Shown: one piece after another, positions 27,701 to 37,467 of the stretch
Layout: each line of letters opens with the position of its first letter
Numbering within the stretch: position 1 is the stretch's first letter
NCBI RefSeq assembly: GCF_000214135.1
Contig: NZ_AFIE01000002.1
Span: forward strand, 62,001-126,000
Length of the DNA: 64,000 nt
Origin: Acinetobacter sp. P8-3-8
GTDB lineage: Bacteria > Pseudomonadota > Gammaproteobacteria > Pseudomonadales > Moraxellaceae
Reading direction: 5' to 3'
Notes under the pieces: generated by a model
Database searches by the model: none
The model's input: the letters and a program-made list of their open reading frames with translations, nothing else
Told to the model about the DNA's origin: nothing
Program-made: the position numbers and the translations under genes

Positions 27701-28324
27701 TTAAGGTAAATTCATCCCCAACTTTCTTAAAATTCCACATAACAGAATCATTGGCATACCCATTAAAGTGGTTTGATCCTGACCAATCATTTGTTCAAAT
27801 AAGCTGATGCCTAAGCTTTCGCACTTAAAACTACCTGCACAATGTAAAGGCTGATCAATTTCAATATAACGTTTGATTTCATCAAGTGTTAAATCTCGAA
27901 ATTTAACATGATAATGTTCAACTAAAGTGTGCTCAAAACCTGAAGCCAAATGTTGCACACTCAAAGCTGTACTAAAAAAGACATTTTTGCCTGAATTGGC
28001 TCGTAATTGCTGAATTGCATTTTCTACAGATAAAGGCTTACCTATAAATTCTTGTGGAGCATGTTCACGCCAAGCCACTTGATCTGAACCAATCACAATG
28101 GCATTGGGATGATCCTGAGCAATGACTTGGGCCTTTTCAAAAGCCAATCGCTTTGCTAAGTCATCCGCATGTGTTTCACCCTGAGTAGATTCATCTATAT
28201 CAGGGGAAATACAACGATAATCCAAACGTAACCGATTCATTAAATCTTTACGGGTTTGGCTAGACGATGCCAAGATGATTTCAGGATGACTTAATTTAGC
28301 AACATTCATTTCAATGCTATTCAT
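27701..28324 (-). CDS. Maf-family nucleotide pyrophosphatase, YceF type
   Basis: This 207-residue enzyme has the Maf signature LASSSQTRKDLMNRL, the catalytic-site GSDQVAW and HCAGSFKCESLGISLFE followed by GQDQTTLMGMPM. These last two segments match E. coli YceF (7-methyl-GTP pyrophosphatase) better than YhdE. It is thought to clear modified nucleotides from the pool. The start may be ATG 28324 or the in-frame ATG 28309. It lies 6 bp after the DUF2237 gene, so they form an operon. Confidence 0.88.
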   Translation of the reverse strand: MNSIEMNVAKLSHPEIILASSSQTRKDLMNRLRLDYRCISPDIDESTQGETHADDLAKRLAFEKAQVIAQDHPNAIVIGSDQVAWREHAPQEFIGKPLSVENAIQQLRANSGKNVFFSTALSVQHLASGFEHTLVEHYHVKFRDLTLDEIKRYIEIDQPLHCAGSFKCESLGISLFEQMIGQDQTTLMGMPMILLCGILRKLGMNLP

Positions 28325-28330
28325 GGAAAG

Positions 28331-28714
28331 TTAAACCGCATATTCCATAAGAACATCAAGTGGAACATATGACAAAACTGCTTGGTGGCATGCCTGTAAT
28401 TTTACTCGTGGCGCCATATCATTTTGATATGCTTCAACCCAACGAGTCACACATAAACACCAAAAATCACCAGGTTCTAAACCAGGGAAGCCATGCTCAG
28501 GCAAAGGGGTGATTAAATCATTACCCACTTTTTGAGAATAATTGAGAAATTCAGAAGTCATTTCAGCACAGACAGTATGCTGACCAATATCAGACGGTGC
28601 TGTATGACAGAAACCATTACGGAAATAACCTGTAATAGGTGAATAACAACAGCTTGCCAAAGGCTCGCCTAATACATTTAAACCATTAATTTTAGGATCT
28701 GGATGAAAAGACAT
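28331..28714 (-). CDS. DUF2237 family protein
   Basis: This 127-residue soluble protein matches the DUF2237 pattern: NVLGEPLASCCYSPITGYFRNG, HTVCAEMTSEFL, PGLEPGDFWCLCVTRW. Conserved Cys and aromatic residues suggest a structural or redox role, but no function is established. I chose ATG 28714 (MSFHPDP) because the upstream in-frame segment is hydrophobic and outside the conserved core. It is probably co-transcribed with the Maf gene. Confidence 0.85.
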   Translation of the reverse strand: MSFHPDPKINGLNVLGEPLASCCYSPITGYFRNGFCHTAPSDIGQHTVCAEMTSEFLNYSQKVGNDLITPLPEHGFPGLEPGDFWCLCVTRWVEAYQNDMAPRVKLQACHQAVLSYVPLDVLMEYAV

Positions 28715-28854
28715 AAGCGTACAAATTTTCGAAGTTAACGCTATGATAATCAAATCTGAATATTTCTACAGCTTTTCTACAAAAGTATCTAACCTTTTTT
28801 TGCGTAATCATTTAGAATCTACGCGATTTTTAATATCTATAAAGAGAGCTATAC

Positions 28855-30042
28855 ATGAATTTTCAGCGTATGACTGACCTTGATTTAACGGGCAAGCGTG
28901 TTCTTATTCGTGAAGATTTAAACGTTCCTGTTAAAAATGGTGTGATTACTAGCGATGCACGTTTACGTGCTGCGTTACCTACGATTAAGCTTGCATTGGA
29001 AAAAGGTGCAGCAGTCATGGTTTATTCTCACTTAGGTCGTCCTGTTGAAGGTGAGCCACAACCAGAACAGTCACTTGCGCCAGTAGCAGCGTATTTGACG
29101 GAAGCTTTAGGACAAGAAGTAAAATTATTCACTGACTATTTAGACGGTGTTGAAGTTGCAGCAGGTCAAGTTGTTCTACTTGAAAACTGTCGTTTCAACG
29201 TTGGCGAAAAGAAAAATAACCCTGAACTTGCAGCAAAATATGCAGCACTTTGCGATGTATTTGTCATGGATGCATTCGGTACAGCGCACCGTGCAGAAGC
29301 TTCAACTGAAGGCGTAGCTCGTTTAGCGAAAGTTGCAGCAGCAGGGCCTTTATTGGCTGCTGAGTTAGATGCACTTGGTCGTGCATTACAAACACCTGAA
29401 AAACCAATGGTTGCCATTGTTGCAGGTTCTAAAGTTTCTACAAAACTCGATGTATTGACTTCACTTTCTGATATTTGTGATCAATTAATTGTTGGTGGTG
29501 GCATTGCCAATACGTTCTTGGCTGCTGCTGGTTTCAATGTCGGTAAATCATTGTGTGAAAATGATTTAATTGACACAGCAAAAGCCATTGCTGCAAAAGT
29601 ATCTGTACCACTTCCAACAGATGTTGTTGTTGCTGATGCTGCTGAAATTGATTTTTCTGACTTCTTAGGTTCTTTAGCAAAAGCGAAAGCAACAGTGAAG
29701 AAAGTTGAAGATGTAACTGATAACGATATGATTTTAGATGTAGGTCCAGAAACTGCAAAAGCATTTGCTGAGATTCTAAAAACATCTAAAACGATTCTTT
29801 GGAATGGCCCAGTTGGCGTATTTGAAGTTGATCAATTCGGCGAAGGCACAAAAACTTTATCTTTAGCGATTGCTGAATCTGCTGGATTCTCTATTGCAGG
29901 TGGTGGTGATACTCTGGCTGCTATTGATAAATATGAAGTTGCTGACAAAATTGGTTATATCTCAACAGGCGGGGGTGCATTCCTTGAATTTGTAGAAGGT
30001 AAAACACTTCCAGCAGTTGCAGTATTGTTAGAGCGTGCATAA
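28855..30042 (+). CDS. pgk: Phosphoglycerate kinase
   Basis: This 395-residue enzyme interconverts 1,3-bisphosphoglycerate/ADP and 3-phosphoglycerate/ATP. Seen: the N-terminal substrate pattern [30 protein letters not shown], the nucleotide site [11 protein letters not shown] and the Gly-rich end [11 protein letters not shown]. It begins a gluconeogenic block with fba 580 bp downstream, which suits an organism that lives on organic acids and alkanes. AAAGAGAG lies upstream of the start. Confidence 0.97.
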   Translation: MNFQRMTDLDLTGKRVLIREDLNVPVKNGVITSDARLRAALPTIKLALEKGAAVMVYSHLGRPVEGEPQPEQSLAPVAAYLTEALGQEVKLFTDYLDGVEVAAGQVVLLENCRFNVGEKKNNPELAAKYAALCDVFVMDAFGTAHRAEASTEGVARLAKVAAAGPLLAAELDALGRALQTPEKPMVAIVAGSKVSTKLDVLTSLSDICDQLIVGGGIANTFLAAAGFNVGKSLCENDLIDTAKAIAAKVSVPLPTDVVVADAAEIDFSDFLGSLAKAKATVKKVEDVTDNDMILDVGPETAKAFAEILKTSKTILWNGPVGVFEVDQFGEGTKTLSLAIAESAGFSIAGGGDTLAAIDKYEVADKIGYISTGGGAFLEFVEGKTLPAVAVLLERA

Positions 30043-30104
30043 TAGAGTTGTGTTTATTTAAATATTCATTGTGAGCATTTAGATAAATAACGGTTTTGTG
30101 AATA

Positions 30105-30129
30105 GGCTGACCATGTGTCAGCCTTTTTT
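30105..30129 (+). terminator. Terminator after pgk
   Basis: GGCTGAC (30105-30111) pairs with GTCAGCC (30117-30123), followed by six T. Confidence 0.88.
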
Positions 30130-30216
30130 ATTCTGTCATTCATCATTAAGTCATCAAAATGAAATATATCTGCAATAAAATCGTGAGCATTAAATCACCA
30201 GCTGTGGAAAAATGTG

Positions 30217-30492
30217 ATGAAATTTAAATTTGCACTGATTGCACTTATTCTTGCTCCTTTGGCTTTAACGGCTTGTAGTAAACAAGACAAAGCACCTGCT
30301 TCTGAGCAAACTTCGGCTTCAAGTGTTGCTATTGAATCAGAAACAGTCAGTCCAGAACAACAAGCAGCAATCGATGCGATTGATAAGCCTGTTTTGGATG
30401 AAAAGAATACAGATGTTCCTGCTGAAAAAGCCAATGCACCTGCCGATGTTGCAACTCCTGCAACAGCAGAAGAAGCACCAAAAGCACAATAA
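30217..30492 (+). CDS. Small Ala/Pro/Glu-rich lipoprotein
   Basis: This 91-residue protein has a lipoprotein signal peptide with lipobox LTAC (C20) and a low-complexity acidic mature part rich in Ala, Pro, Glu and Ser, ending APKAQ. It has no globular domain I recognise and may be a flexible membrane-anchored tail. ATG 30217 is better spaced from GGAAAA than the GTG at 30214. It sits between pgk and fba but has its own terminator on each side, so it is probably an independent unit. Confidence 0.75.
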   Translation: MKFKFALIALILAPLALTACSKQDKAPASEQTSASSVAIESETVSPEQQAAIDAIDKPVLDEKNTDVPAEKANAPADVATPATAEEAPKAQ

Positions 30493-30520
30493 TTAATTTT
30501 GCTTTGTTGTTATTTGTTAA

Positions 30521-30547
30521 AAATCCCTGCTAAAGCAGGGATTTTTT
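30521..30547 (+). terminator. Terminator after the small lipoprotein gene
   Basis: AAATCCCTGC (30521-30530) pairs with GCAGGGATTT (30535-30544), 4-nt loop, T-run after. Confidence 0.9.
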
Positions 30548-30622
30548 ATGAAATAGTGAATATTGTTGCTGAATTGAAATAATTCCCCATGTAGAATATC
30601 GGGCATTACCTGGGAGGATATT

Positions 30623-31660
30623 ATGGCACTTATTTCATTGCGCCAGCTCTTGGATCATGCCGGTGAACATAACTACGGCGTTCCAGCGTTTAACGTAAAC
30701 AACTTAGAACAAATGCGCGCAATCATGTTAGCCGCAGACGAAACGAATTCACCTGTAATCGTACAAGCTTCTGCTGGTGCGCGTAAATATGCAGGTGCTC
30801 CATTCTTACGTCATCTTATTTTGGCTGCAATTGAAGAATGGCCACATATTCCAGTGGTAATGCATCAAGACCACGGTACAGACCCTGATGTATGTCAGCG
30901 TTCAATCCAATTGGGCTTCTCATCTGTGATGATGGACGGTTCATTGGGTGCAGATGGTAAAACACCAACCACTTATGAATATAACGTTGATGTAACTCGC
31001 CGTACTGTTGAAATGGCGCATGCATGTGGTGTTTCTGTCGAAGGTGAAATTGGTTGCTTAGGTAGCCTTGAAACTGGTTTGGCAGGTGAAGAAGATGGTG
31101 TTGGCGCAGAAGGCGTACTTGACCATTCTCAACTTCTTACTTCTGTTGAAGAAGCACGTCAATTCGTAGCAGATACCAATGTAGATGCTTTAGCAATTGC
31201 TGTAGGTACCTCACACGGTGCGTACAAATTTACTCGTCCACCTACAGGTGATATTTTGGCAATTGACCGCATTAAAGAAATTCATGCGGCACTTCCAAAT
31301 ACCCATCTTGTTATGCATGGTTCAAGCTCTGTTCCACAAGAATGGTTAGCTGTAATCAATCAATACGGTGGCGACATCAAAGAAACTTATGGTGTTCCTG
31401 TTGAGCAGTTGGTTGAAGCAATCAAGCATGGTGTTCGTAAAATCAACATCGATACAGATTTACGTTTAGCATCTACTGGTGCAATGCGCCGTATGATGGC
31501 TGAACAACCAAGCGAATTTGACCCTCGTAAATTCTTTGCAAAAACTGTTGATGCAATGAAACAAATTTGCGTAGATCGTTATGTGTCGTTTGGTACAGCG
31601 GGTAATGCTGACAAGATCCGCCCAATTTCTTTAGAGAAAATGGTTGATCGTTATAAATAA
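30623..31660 (+). CDS. fba: Class II fructose-bisphosphate aldolase
   Basis: This zinc-dependent aldolase of 345 residues matches the Calvin-cycle subtype common in proteobacteria. Zinc ligands include the His in MHQDHGTD and GTSHGAYK; the substrate loop contains [10 protein letters not shown] and the phosphate site NIDTDLR. In Acinetobacter it is expected to work mainly in gluconeogenesis. The start has a very strong GGGAGGA ribosome-binding site. It is monocistronic with its own terminator. Confidence 0.96.
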   Translation: MALISLRQLLDHAGEHNYGVPAFNVNNLEQMRAIMLAADETNSPVIVQASAGARKYAGAPFLRHLILAAIEEWPHIPVVMHQDHGTDPDVCQRSIQLGFSSVMMDGSLGADGKTPTTYEYNVDVTRRTVEMAHACGVSVEGEIGCLGSLETGLAGEEDGVGAEGVLDHSQLLTSVEEARQFVADTNVDALAIAVGTSHGAYKFTRPPTGDILAIDRIKEIHAALPNTHLVMHGSSSVPQEWLAVINQYGGDIKETYGVPVEQLVEAIKHGVRKINIDTDLRLASTGAMRRMMAEQPSEFDPRKFFAKTVDAMKQICVDRYVSFGTAGNADKIRPISLEKMVDRYK

Positions 31661-31686
31661 TCGTTAAGGATTGTTTATACAGTTGA

Positions 31687-31709
31687 AGCCCACTTTTTGT
31701 GGGCTTTTT
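31687..31709 (+). terminator. Terminator after fba
   Basis: AGCCCAC pairs with GTGGGCT around a 5-T loop (31687-31705), followed by T. Confidence 0.88.
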
Positions 31710-31741
31710 CTTGGATAATGAATAGATAAAAGAAGATCGTC

Positions 31742-32593
31742 ATGGAACTTATATTCTCAGCAGCATTGTGCAGTGTGTTGGTATCAATCCTTTTAAAATT
31801 TGCAAAAAATAAAGGTTTTGATGCATTACAAATGATTGCTTGGAATTATGCCATCGCCAGTATTTTGAGTTATCTATGGTTTAAGCCTGATTTAACTCAT
31901 ATTTCGGTTTCAGCGACACCGTGGTGGTTGATCGTTGTATTGGGTATGGTGTTACCCAGTATCTTTTTGTGTTTAGCCAAATCATTACAGACCGCAGGTA
32001 TTTTAAAAACTGAAATTGCACAACGGTTATCTGTTGTATTGTCGCTTCTAACTGCTTATTTCTTATTTCAAGAACAGTTTAGTCAATTGAAAATAATCGG
32101 GGTAGTACTGGGTATTATCGCTGTGTTATGTCTTATTTTTTCACAATCAGGTGCGTCAAAGACCACGTTAAATCGCAATGGTATGTTTTTTTTGCTTAGC
32201 GTGTGGGTTGGCTATGCCATTGTCGATATTTTATTAAAATACACAACAAGTTTGGGGCTGCAATTCCCTGTAATATTAACTTTGATGTTTATTTGTGCTT
32301 TTATTTTGTCTATTGTTTATCTTCTTATTCAAAAAGCACAATGGAGCATTAAAAATATCATTGCAGGCTTACTTTTAGGGCTGTTAAATTTTGCGAATAT
32401 TGCCTTATATGTAAAAGCACATATTCTATTGAAAGATTCTCCTGCGATTGTCTTTGCAGGGATGAACATTCTTGTTGTACTATTTGGCGTTATTGCAGGG
32501 TTATTTATTTTTAAAGAAAAACTGAATAATATGACGGTACTTGGTCTGGTTCTAGGTCTTGCAGGTGTCATGTGCTTGGCTTTAGCAATTTAA
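31742..32593 (+). CDS. EamA/DMT-type transporter
   Basis: This 283-residue protein has about ten transmembrane helices in two homologous halves, the second ending in the typical EamA pattern ALYVKAHILLKDSPAIVFAGMNILVVLFGVIAG. The family exports or imports small metabolites; substrate unknown. It starts 32 bp after the fba terminator. A GNAT gene begins 24 bp downstream, so the two may be one transcript. Confidence 0.82.
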   Translation: MELIFSAALCSVLVSILLKFAKNKGFDALQMIAWNYAIASILSYLWFKPDLTHISVSATPWWLIVVLGMVLPSIFLCLAKSLQTAGILKTEIAQRLSVVLSLLTAYFLFQEQFSQLKIIGVVLGIIAVLCLIFSQSGASKTTLNRNGMFFLLSVWVGYAIVDILLKYTTSLGLQFPVILTLMFICAFILSIVYLLIQKAQWSIKNIIAGLLLGLLNFANIALYVKAHILLKDSPAIVFAGMNILVVLFGVIAGLFIFKEKLNNMTVLGLVLGLAGVMCLALAI

Positions 32594-32617
32594 TAATAAA
32601 GAATAATGAGGAAAATC

Positions 32618-33217
32618 ATGATAGAAAACTTATTTTTAGAAAATGTTGAATTAGCACAAAACAATATACGACTTGTCCCATTGTCATACGAGCATGAACA
32701 AGGGCTTGCGGAAGCCTGTAAAGATGGTGAGTTATGGCGTTTAAGAGTCACTTCTGCACCGCATTATTTAGAAGTCAAAAATTATATTGAAAATGCTTTA
32801 AAGCAAAAAGCAGAGGGTAGTCGTTATCCTTTTGTCGTGATAGAGGAAAGTACGGGAAAAACATTAGGATCAACCAGTTATCATGATCTTTTATTTGATG
32901 TGAAACGTTTTGAAATTGGTTATACATGGTACGCAAAATCGGTTCAACGTACGCATGTAAACACAACGTGTAAGTTGCTGTTATTTAAATTTGCATTTGA
33001 ACAACTTGGGGCAAATACAGTTGCTCTACGCACTGACCAATTTAACTTTAAAAGCCAAAAAGCGATTGAACGATTAGGTGCTAAAAAAGACGGTATCATT
33101 CGTGGTAATGCACGCCGTAAAGATGGCACGATCCGTGATACGGTGATGTATAGCATCGTAAAAGGTGAATGGGCTAATGTAGAAGCACATTTACAATATT
33201 TATTGACCAGTTATTAG
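32618..33217 (+). CDS. GNAT-family N-acetyltransferase (RimJ/RimL-like)
   Basis: This 199-residue protein has a RimJ/RimL-type GNAT fold: IRLVPLSYEHEQGL at the N-terminus, EIGYTWYAKSVQRTHVNTTCKLLLF as the acetyl-CoA region, then FNFKSQKAIERLGAKKDG. The start at 32618 is set by GAGGA 5 nt upstream; ORF extension to 32606 would cover that site. It may acetylate a protein N-terminus or a small amine; unknown. Confidence 0.85.
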   Translation: MIENLFLENVELAQNNIRLVPLSYEHEQGLAEACKDGELWRLRVTSAPHYLEVKNYIENALKQKAEGSRYPFVVIEESTGKTLGSTSYHDLLFDVKRFEIGYTWYAKSVQRTHVNTTCKLLLFKFAFEQLGANTVALRTDQFNFKSQKAIERLGAKKDGIIRGNARRKDGTIRDTVMYSIVKGEWANVEAHLQYLLTSY

Positions 33218-33274
33218 ATGAGCTTATCCATTATTTTAGTCATAAATTATAGATTCTGAAAAGAATCTATAAAA

Positions 33275-33778
33275 CTATCCACGGCTTATGCTTTGACTTA
33301 TGGATTTTGAATAATATAAATCATCTTCCTCAACTGTTTTAAAGATAAAATTATTTTTCTCCAATACTTTAATGGACGCTGTATTTTTTGGATCGACATA
33401 AGCTTCAAGATTTTGAATAGAAAAAGTGTGTTTTAAATCGTTTTCCAGCCATTCAACAGCTTTAGATGCATAACCTAAACCCCAAAATGGTTTAAAAATA
33501 ACATAACCAATTTGAGCTGTTTCTTGCTGTGGAAAAAGCGTCGCTTGTAATGTTCCGATCGGTTGTTTTAACTGAGTATCACTAAACATAACCCAATTGA
33601 GCCATATTTCTTCAATACTTGCTGAACCTTGGATTAAGCGTGAGTATCTTTGTTTAAGTGCTTGTATAGATGTATATTTTTGATCAGGAATATAGTGGTA
33701 AAGCGCATCTTCTTGCAAATATTCAAAGAGTATATTTGCATGGTCGATATTTAAACTTTGAAAATAAATTTTAGTCAT
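33275..33778 (-). CDS. GNAT-family N-acetyltransferase
   Basis: This 167-residue protein is a second RimJ/RimL-like GNAT, with QIGYVIFKPFWGLGYASKAVEWL as the acetyl-CoA binding region and ENTASIKVLEKNNFIF-like ending (here DPKNTASIKVLEKNNF). It is convergent with the other GNAT gene but diverged from it, so it is not a recent duplicate. Substrate unknown. Confidence 0.85.
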   Translation of the reverse strand: MTKIYFQSLNIDHANILFEYLQEDALYHYIPDQKYTSIQALKQRYSRLIQGSASIEEIWLNWVMFSDTQLKQPIGTLQATLFPQQETAQIGYVIFKPFWGLGYASKAVEWLENDLKHTFSIQNLEAYVDPKNTASIKVLEKNNFIFKTVEEDDLYYSKSISQSISRG

Positions 33779-33892
33779 TAATAAGGTTCTTCTATAATAA
33801 ATTTCTTTTATTTGGGTGAATACATTTTGATTACAAACGTCTATATTTATATCTCGATTTGATTTGAAAATAAATAATAATCAATCTATTAC

Positions 33893-34807
33893 TTACTGAT
33901 TCCGATATTGACTCGGGCTGAGTTCAAATTGCTTTTTAAAAGCTTGGCTAAAGGCTGTTTCAGAAGAATAACCCACTTGGTGTGCAATCTGCTGAATAGA
34001 AAGTTGACCTTGTTTAAGCAATTGACTGGCAAGACGTAAGCGATGTTGCTGTAGATAAGCCAAAGGTGTTTCACCGATAATCTGATTAAACAGATTGGCA
34101 AATTTAGAGCGTGACATACAACAGGTTTCCGCCAATGATTCCACTGTCCAACCAAATGCAGGTTGACTATGAATTGCGGCGAGGGCGTTGGAAAGCTCTG
34201 GGTGAATTAAGGCGTTGAGCCAATTGTTTTGATTTTGCATTTGTTCAATATAATCACGGACACATTCAATGACCATGATGCTGACCACATGATCCATGAT
34301 CTTGTTTTTACCCGCCATGGTTCGCCGTGTTTCAGCTGAAACAAAATACAAACCAATGCGTAACCATTCAGGGGCTTCATCACTCAACGCATTTTGTATA
34401 TGTAAATAGGGTGGTAAGGCATTCACCAGCGGCTTTGCCATAATGGCATTTAAATGGCATCTGACGGTGAGGATTAAGGTTTTTTCACTGTCCCCTTGAC
34501 CAAATTCAATGGCATCCTGTCTTAGCCCATCAAATAAAGAATTAATATTTAATACTTCAACTAATTTTTGATCCGAAGTTCCCATGACTTGATGGTGCAA
34601 TCCCGCAGGAATGAGCAGCATGTCACCGGTGTTTAAATCTAAGCTTTGATTGCGAAAATTTACGTGAGCTTTACCATATAAAATAATATGTGCAATCACC
34701 GCAGATTGTTCTGCACATTCAAAAGCCCAAACACCTTGAGCTTGCAAATAGATATATTCAGAGTGATTTAGATGAATATCATCAAAAATTTTACTCAGTG
34801 CATCCAT
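33893..34807 (-). CDS. alkR: AraC-family regulator, probably AlkR of the alkane hydroxylase gene
   Basis: This 304-residue protein has an N-terminal cupin-type ligand domain (about 10-180, including LIPAGLHHQV) and a C-terminal double HTH of the AraC type (about 205-304: SLAETCCMSRSKFANLFNQ, then IAHQVGYSSETAFSQAFKKQF). It is divergent from alkM with a 241-bp spacer. In A. baylyi the divergent AraC-type AlkR activates alkM in response to alkanes; the same role is inferred here. The spacer holds the 53-bp tandem duplication, which may be its binding site. Confidence 0.82.
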   Translation of the reverse strand: MDALSKIFDDIHLNHSEYIYLQAQGVWAFECAEQSAVIAHIILYGKAHVNFRNQSLDLNTGDMLLIPAGLHHQVMGTSDQKLVEVLNINSLFDGLRQDAIEFGQGDSEKTLILTVRCHLNAIMAKPLVNALPPYLHIQNALSDEAPEWLRIGLYFVSAETRRTMAGKNKIMDHVVSIMVIECVRDYIEQMQNQNNWLNALIHPELSNALAAIHSQPAFGWTVESLAETCCMSRSKFANLFNQIIGETPLAYLQQHRLRLASQLLKQGQLSIQQIAHQVGYSSETAFSQAFKKQFELSPSQYRNQ

Positions 34808-34851
34808 AGACTTAATTCAATATTCCATAACGTGATTATAAAACCTATACC

Positions 34852-34959
34852 TTATTAAAGCATGTGCGTTTAGGACAATTTCTAGGTTGAATGTGCCAAA
34901 GACTTTATTAAAGCATGTGCGTTTAGGACAATTTCTAGGTTGAATGTGCCAAAGACTTT
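34852..34959. repeat. Perfect 53-bp tandem duplication upstream of alkM
   Basis: Positions 34852-34904 repeat exactly at 34905-34957, with two more matching bases at the end (34958-34959). The unit begins TTATTAAAGCATGTGCG and ends ATGTGCCAAAGACT. It lies 90-197 bp before the alkM start and 45 bp before the alkR start, with no intervening gene. No mismatches means a recent duplication. It would double any regulator site in the unit. Confidence 0.95.
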
Positions 34960-35048
34960 TGCATAGCTTTTCTGGACGATTACAACTGTTGTTCAATGCC
35001 TGAATAAACAAATATATACATAAGAATAAGGCATTAAAAGGTGAAGTT

Positions 35049-36281
35049 ATGAATGCTCCAGTACAAATGACTGAATTACAGCTTCAGGATGTAAAGCAAA
35101 AGTCAGGTTTTCAACTCGATAAAAAAAGATATTTATGGATGATTAGTCCATCATTACCTGTGATTGGTTTAGGCATTTTAGCGGGTTATCATGTCGCACC
35201 GAAACCGTTGAAAAAAGTATTTGCACTGGGTGGCCCAATTGTTTTACACGTGATTATTCCAACAATTGATTCATTGATTGGTAAAGATAAAAACAATCCA
35301 ACCGCTGAAGATGTCAAACTGCTTGAACAAGACCCATATTATGCACGTTTAGTGAAATCTTTTATTCCTATTCAATATGTTGCCAATGTTTATGCATGTT
35401 ATTTGGTTGGACGTGAACAAACTTCTTTATTAGATAAAATCCTATTGGGAGTGTCCATGGGAGCGATTAACGGGATTGCGATCAATACAGCACATGAGCT
35501 GAGCCATAAACATGATCGTATTGATCATATTCTGTCGCATTTAGCCTTAGTTCCTTCAGGGTATAATCATTTCCGTATTGAGCATCCGTATGGTCACCAT
35601 AAACGTGCGGCGACGCCAGAAGATCCTGCTTCTTCGCAAATGGGCGAAACATTCTATGAGTTCCTACCACGTACCGTGATTGGTTCATTCAAATCTGCAA
35701 TTGAAATTGAAACCAATCGTTTAAAACGTAAAGGCTTAGGTTTTTGGTGTAAAGAAAATGAATTATTGCAAGGCTGGGGAATGACTGCTGCATTCCATTC
35801 TTCAATGGTGGGATTGTTTGGCAAAGGCATATTGCCATATTTAGCGACCCAGTCTGCTTATAGTATTGGTTTATTTGAAATTATTAACTACATTGAGCAT
35901 TATGGTTTATTGCGCCAAAAGAATGAGAATGGTAAATACGAACGCACTATGCCTGAGCATAGTTGGAACAATAACAACATTGTAACCAACTTATTCTTAT
36001 ATCAGTTACAACGTCATTCAGATCACCATGCTTTTCCAACACGTCCATTCCAAGCGCTACGTCATTTTGATGAAGCGCCAGAATTACCAAGTGGTTATGC
36101 AAGTATGTTATTGCCTGCACTCATTCCTTCTTGGTGGTTTAAAATCATGGATAAGCGTGTATTTGATCATTATCAAGGTGATTTGAATAAAGCCAATATT
36201 TATCCAAAACGCCGTGCAAGCTTATTTAAAAAGTTTGGTGTGATTGATAAGTTATTAAATTCATCGAAACAAGATGTTTAA
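35049..36281 (+). CDS. alkM: Alkane 1-monooxygenase AlkM (AlkB family)
   Basis: This 410-residue integral membrane di-iron hydroxylase oxidises the terminal carbon of n-alkanes, using rubredoxin as electron donor. All His boxes are present: HELSHKHD near residue 155, EHPYGHHKR near 182, NYIEHYGLLR near 280 and LQRHSDHH near 325. Hydrophobic segments at about 28-46, 62-80, 105-125 and 245-275 fit six helices. AGGTGA precedes the start. No rubredoxin genes are adjacent, as in A. baylyi where alkM lies apart from rubAB. Confidence 0.96.
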   Translation: MNAPVQMTELQLQDVKQKSGFQLDKKRYLWMISPSLPVIGLGILAGYHVAPKPLKKVFALGGPIVLHVIIPTIDSLIGKDKNNPTAEDVKLLEQDPYYARLVKSFIPIQYVANVYACYLVGREQTSLLDKILLGVSMGAINGIAINTAHELSHKHDRIDHILSHLALVPSGYNHFRIEHPYGHHKRAATPEDPASSQMGETFYEFLPRTVIGSFKSAIEIETNRLKRKGLGFWCKENELLQGWGMTAAFHSSMVGLFGKGILPYLATQSAYSIGLFEIINYIEHYGLLRQKNENGKYERTMPEHSWNNNNIVTNLFLYQLQRHSDHHAFPTRPFQALRHFDEAPELPSGYASMLLPALIPSWWFKIMDKRVFDHYQGDLNKANIYPKRRASLFKKFGVIDKLLNSSKQDV

Positions 36282-36309
36282 GATATTTTATTGATTGTGT
36301 GACTGATTC

Positions 36310-36344
36310 AAAAATCCTTTCCTTTGAAACAGGAGGGGATTTTT
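36310..36344 (+). terminator. Terminator after alkM
   Basis: AAAAATCC (36310-36317) pairs with GGATTTTT (36337-36344); an inner CCT/AGG adds to the stem. T-rich sequence follows. Confidence 0.7.
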
Positions 36345-36370
36345 AGTTTTTATACTTACTATTTACTATG

Positions 36371-36823
36371 TTAAGCCTTTTTCACGTGTTGATTCATTCT
36401 TTCCAATTTTTGCTGTTCAATCTGTTGTTTGATCTTAAAAATCGTATCATCAATATCTATCATGGTTAAAACATCAAGGTATGGTTTTGCAGGGTGGTCA
36501 TCTGAAAGCTGTAATCTTTGATATTCGTTTCCAGCTAAATTTCGATGCAAAAAATTATAATCGATCAATGTTCTACGTAATTCAACATGATCAATCCACA
36601 GTATGCTTCCAGTACCATTCAACCAGTGTTTCAGTGCTTCATTCACATTTTTCTCATTAAGTATTTGAGATGATGGAACGGTCAATGAAGCCAGTCCTAA
36701 ACAAGTCTGAAATTCTTCATGCTTTAGGTTTTTAAGCGTGAAATCTTTTTTCTTTAAAAGGCGTTGTAGTATTACCAATATATTTGCTTGATGAATGGTT
36801 ATTTCAGAAGTTGTTGTATTCAT
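36371..36823 (-). CDS. DUF2087-domain protein
   Basis: This 150-residue protein has two parts: an N-terminal helical region (about 1-50) and a C-terminal DUF2087-like module with VELRRTLIDYNFLHRNLAGNEYQRL, a helical pattern typical of that domain and often found in regulators. The C-terminus is a charged Gln/Lys-rich helix. ATG 36823 gives MNTTTSEI; the longer frame starts within the upstream AT-rich spacer. It may be a transcriptional regulator; no partner is obvious. Confidence 0.65.
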   Translation of the reverse strand: MNTTTSEITIHQANILVILQRLLKKKDFTLKNLKHEEFQTCLGLASLTVPSSQILNEKNVNEALKHWLNGTGSILWIDHVELRRTLIDYNFLHRNLAGNEYQRLQLSDDHPAKPYLDVLTMIDIDDTIFKIKQQIEQQKLERMNQHVKKA

Positions 36824-37126
36824 TTTCAAACTCTTTTTTGTTTTGCAGATAATTGAATCTAAGTGAATCACATGGTTAAAATGAGTGCAAAATTTTCATA
36901 ATTAGCTCATTTTTATGAGATTCATCATTAAAATACATGGCTATCGTATAAAAACTAAACTGAAAAAAGAAGCTGTTTTTAAATAAAAATTGAAATTAAT
37001 GATCGAAAGATATCTTTTGAAGCATGTTGATTTTATTGAAAATACACGGGTCAAATAGGAGTACGAGTAAAATAAACAGTAGATAAAAGAAATACGCTAG
37101 CGATTAAAAAATAATTAAAACCAATA

Positions 37127-37450
37127 CTATAAGCAATTTGCAGGTTTAGGCACTCCAGCCAAACGACTTAAATGACGAGCCACTAAACCTGTATTAAATT
37201 TCTCTTGTAAAATCGCATTATTAATTTCAGGGCTGACTGTTTTCATTAAGAATTTAATCAATGGACGTGTAGCAGGTGAGTGTCCAAATTGTGCATAGAA
37301 TTGGCGAACAGCCTGCAACACTTCAAAATGCCACGGTGTTAACTGTAATTCTAAAGATTTAGCTAAAGCTTGTGCGACATTTTCATTCCAAACGGTGTAA
37401 TCCACCAAATGACCGTCTTGATCTAATTCTAAATTTAGTTCTAAACTCAT
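37127..37450 (-). CDS. tusE: Sulfur relay protein TusE (DsrC family)
   Basis: This 107-residue protein ends GVPKPANCL, with the conserved penultimate-region Cys of TusE/DsrC that receives the persulfide from TusBCD and hands it to MnmA for 2-thiouridine in tRNA wobble positions. TPWHFEVLQAVRQFY and GHSPATRPLIKFL are family hallmarks. The leader motif ends 1 nt before its ATG. It is 127 bp downstream of tusB on the same strand, probably a separate transcript. Confidence 0.92.
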   Translation of the reverse strand: MSLELNLELDQDGHLVDYTVWNENVAQALAKSLELQLTPWHFEVLQAVRQFYAQFGHSPATRPLIKFLMKTVSPEINNAILQEKFNTGLVARHLSRLAGVPKPANCL

Positions 37451-37451
37451 T

Positions 37452-37467
37452 AAATAGCCTAAGCGAA
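37452..37467 (-). promoter_or_regulatory. Leader motif copy 2, at the tusE start
   Basis: The minus strand reads TTCGCTTAGGCTATTT and ends 1 nt before the tusE ATG. Together with GATTCAA upstream, about 20 positions match the roxA copy. Confidence 0.6.

Noticed and set aside
34817-35011. A 64-codon minus-strand frame upstream of alkM containing a repeated peptide.
   Set aside because: The repeated peptide is only the 53-bp duplication read in one frame; it has no family match and covers the promoter region.
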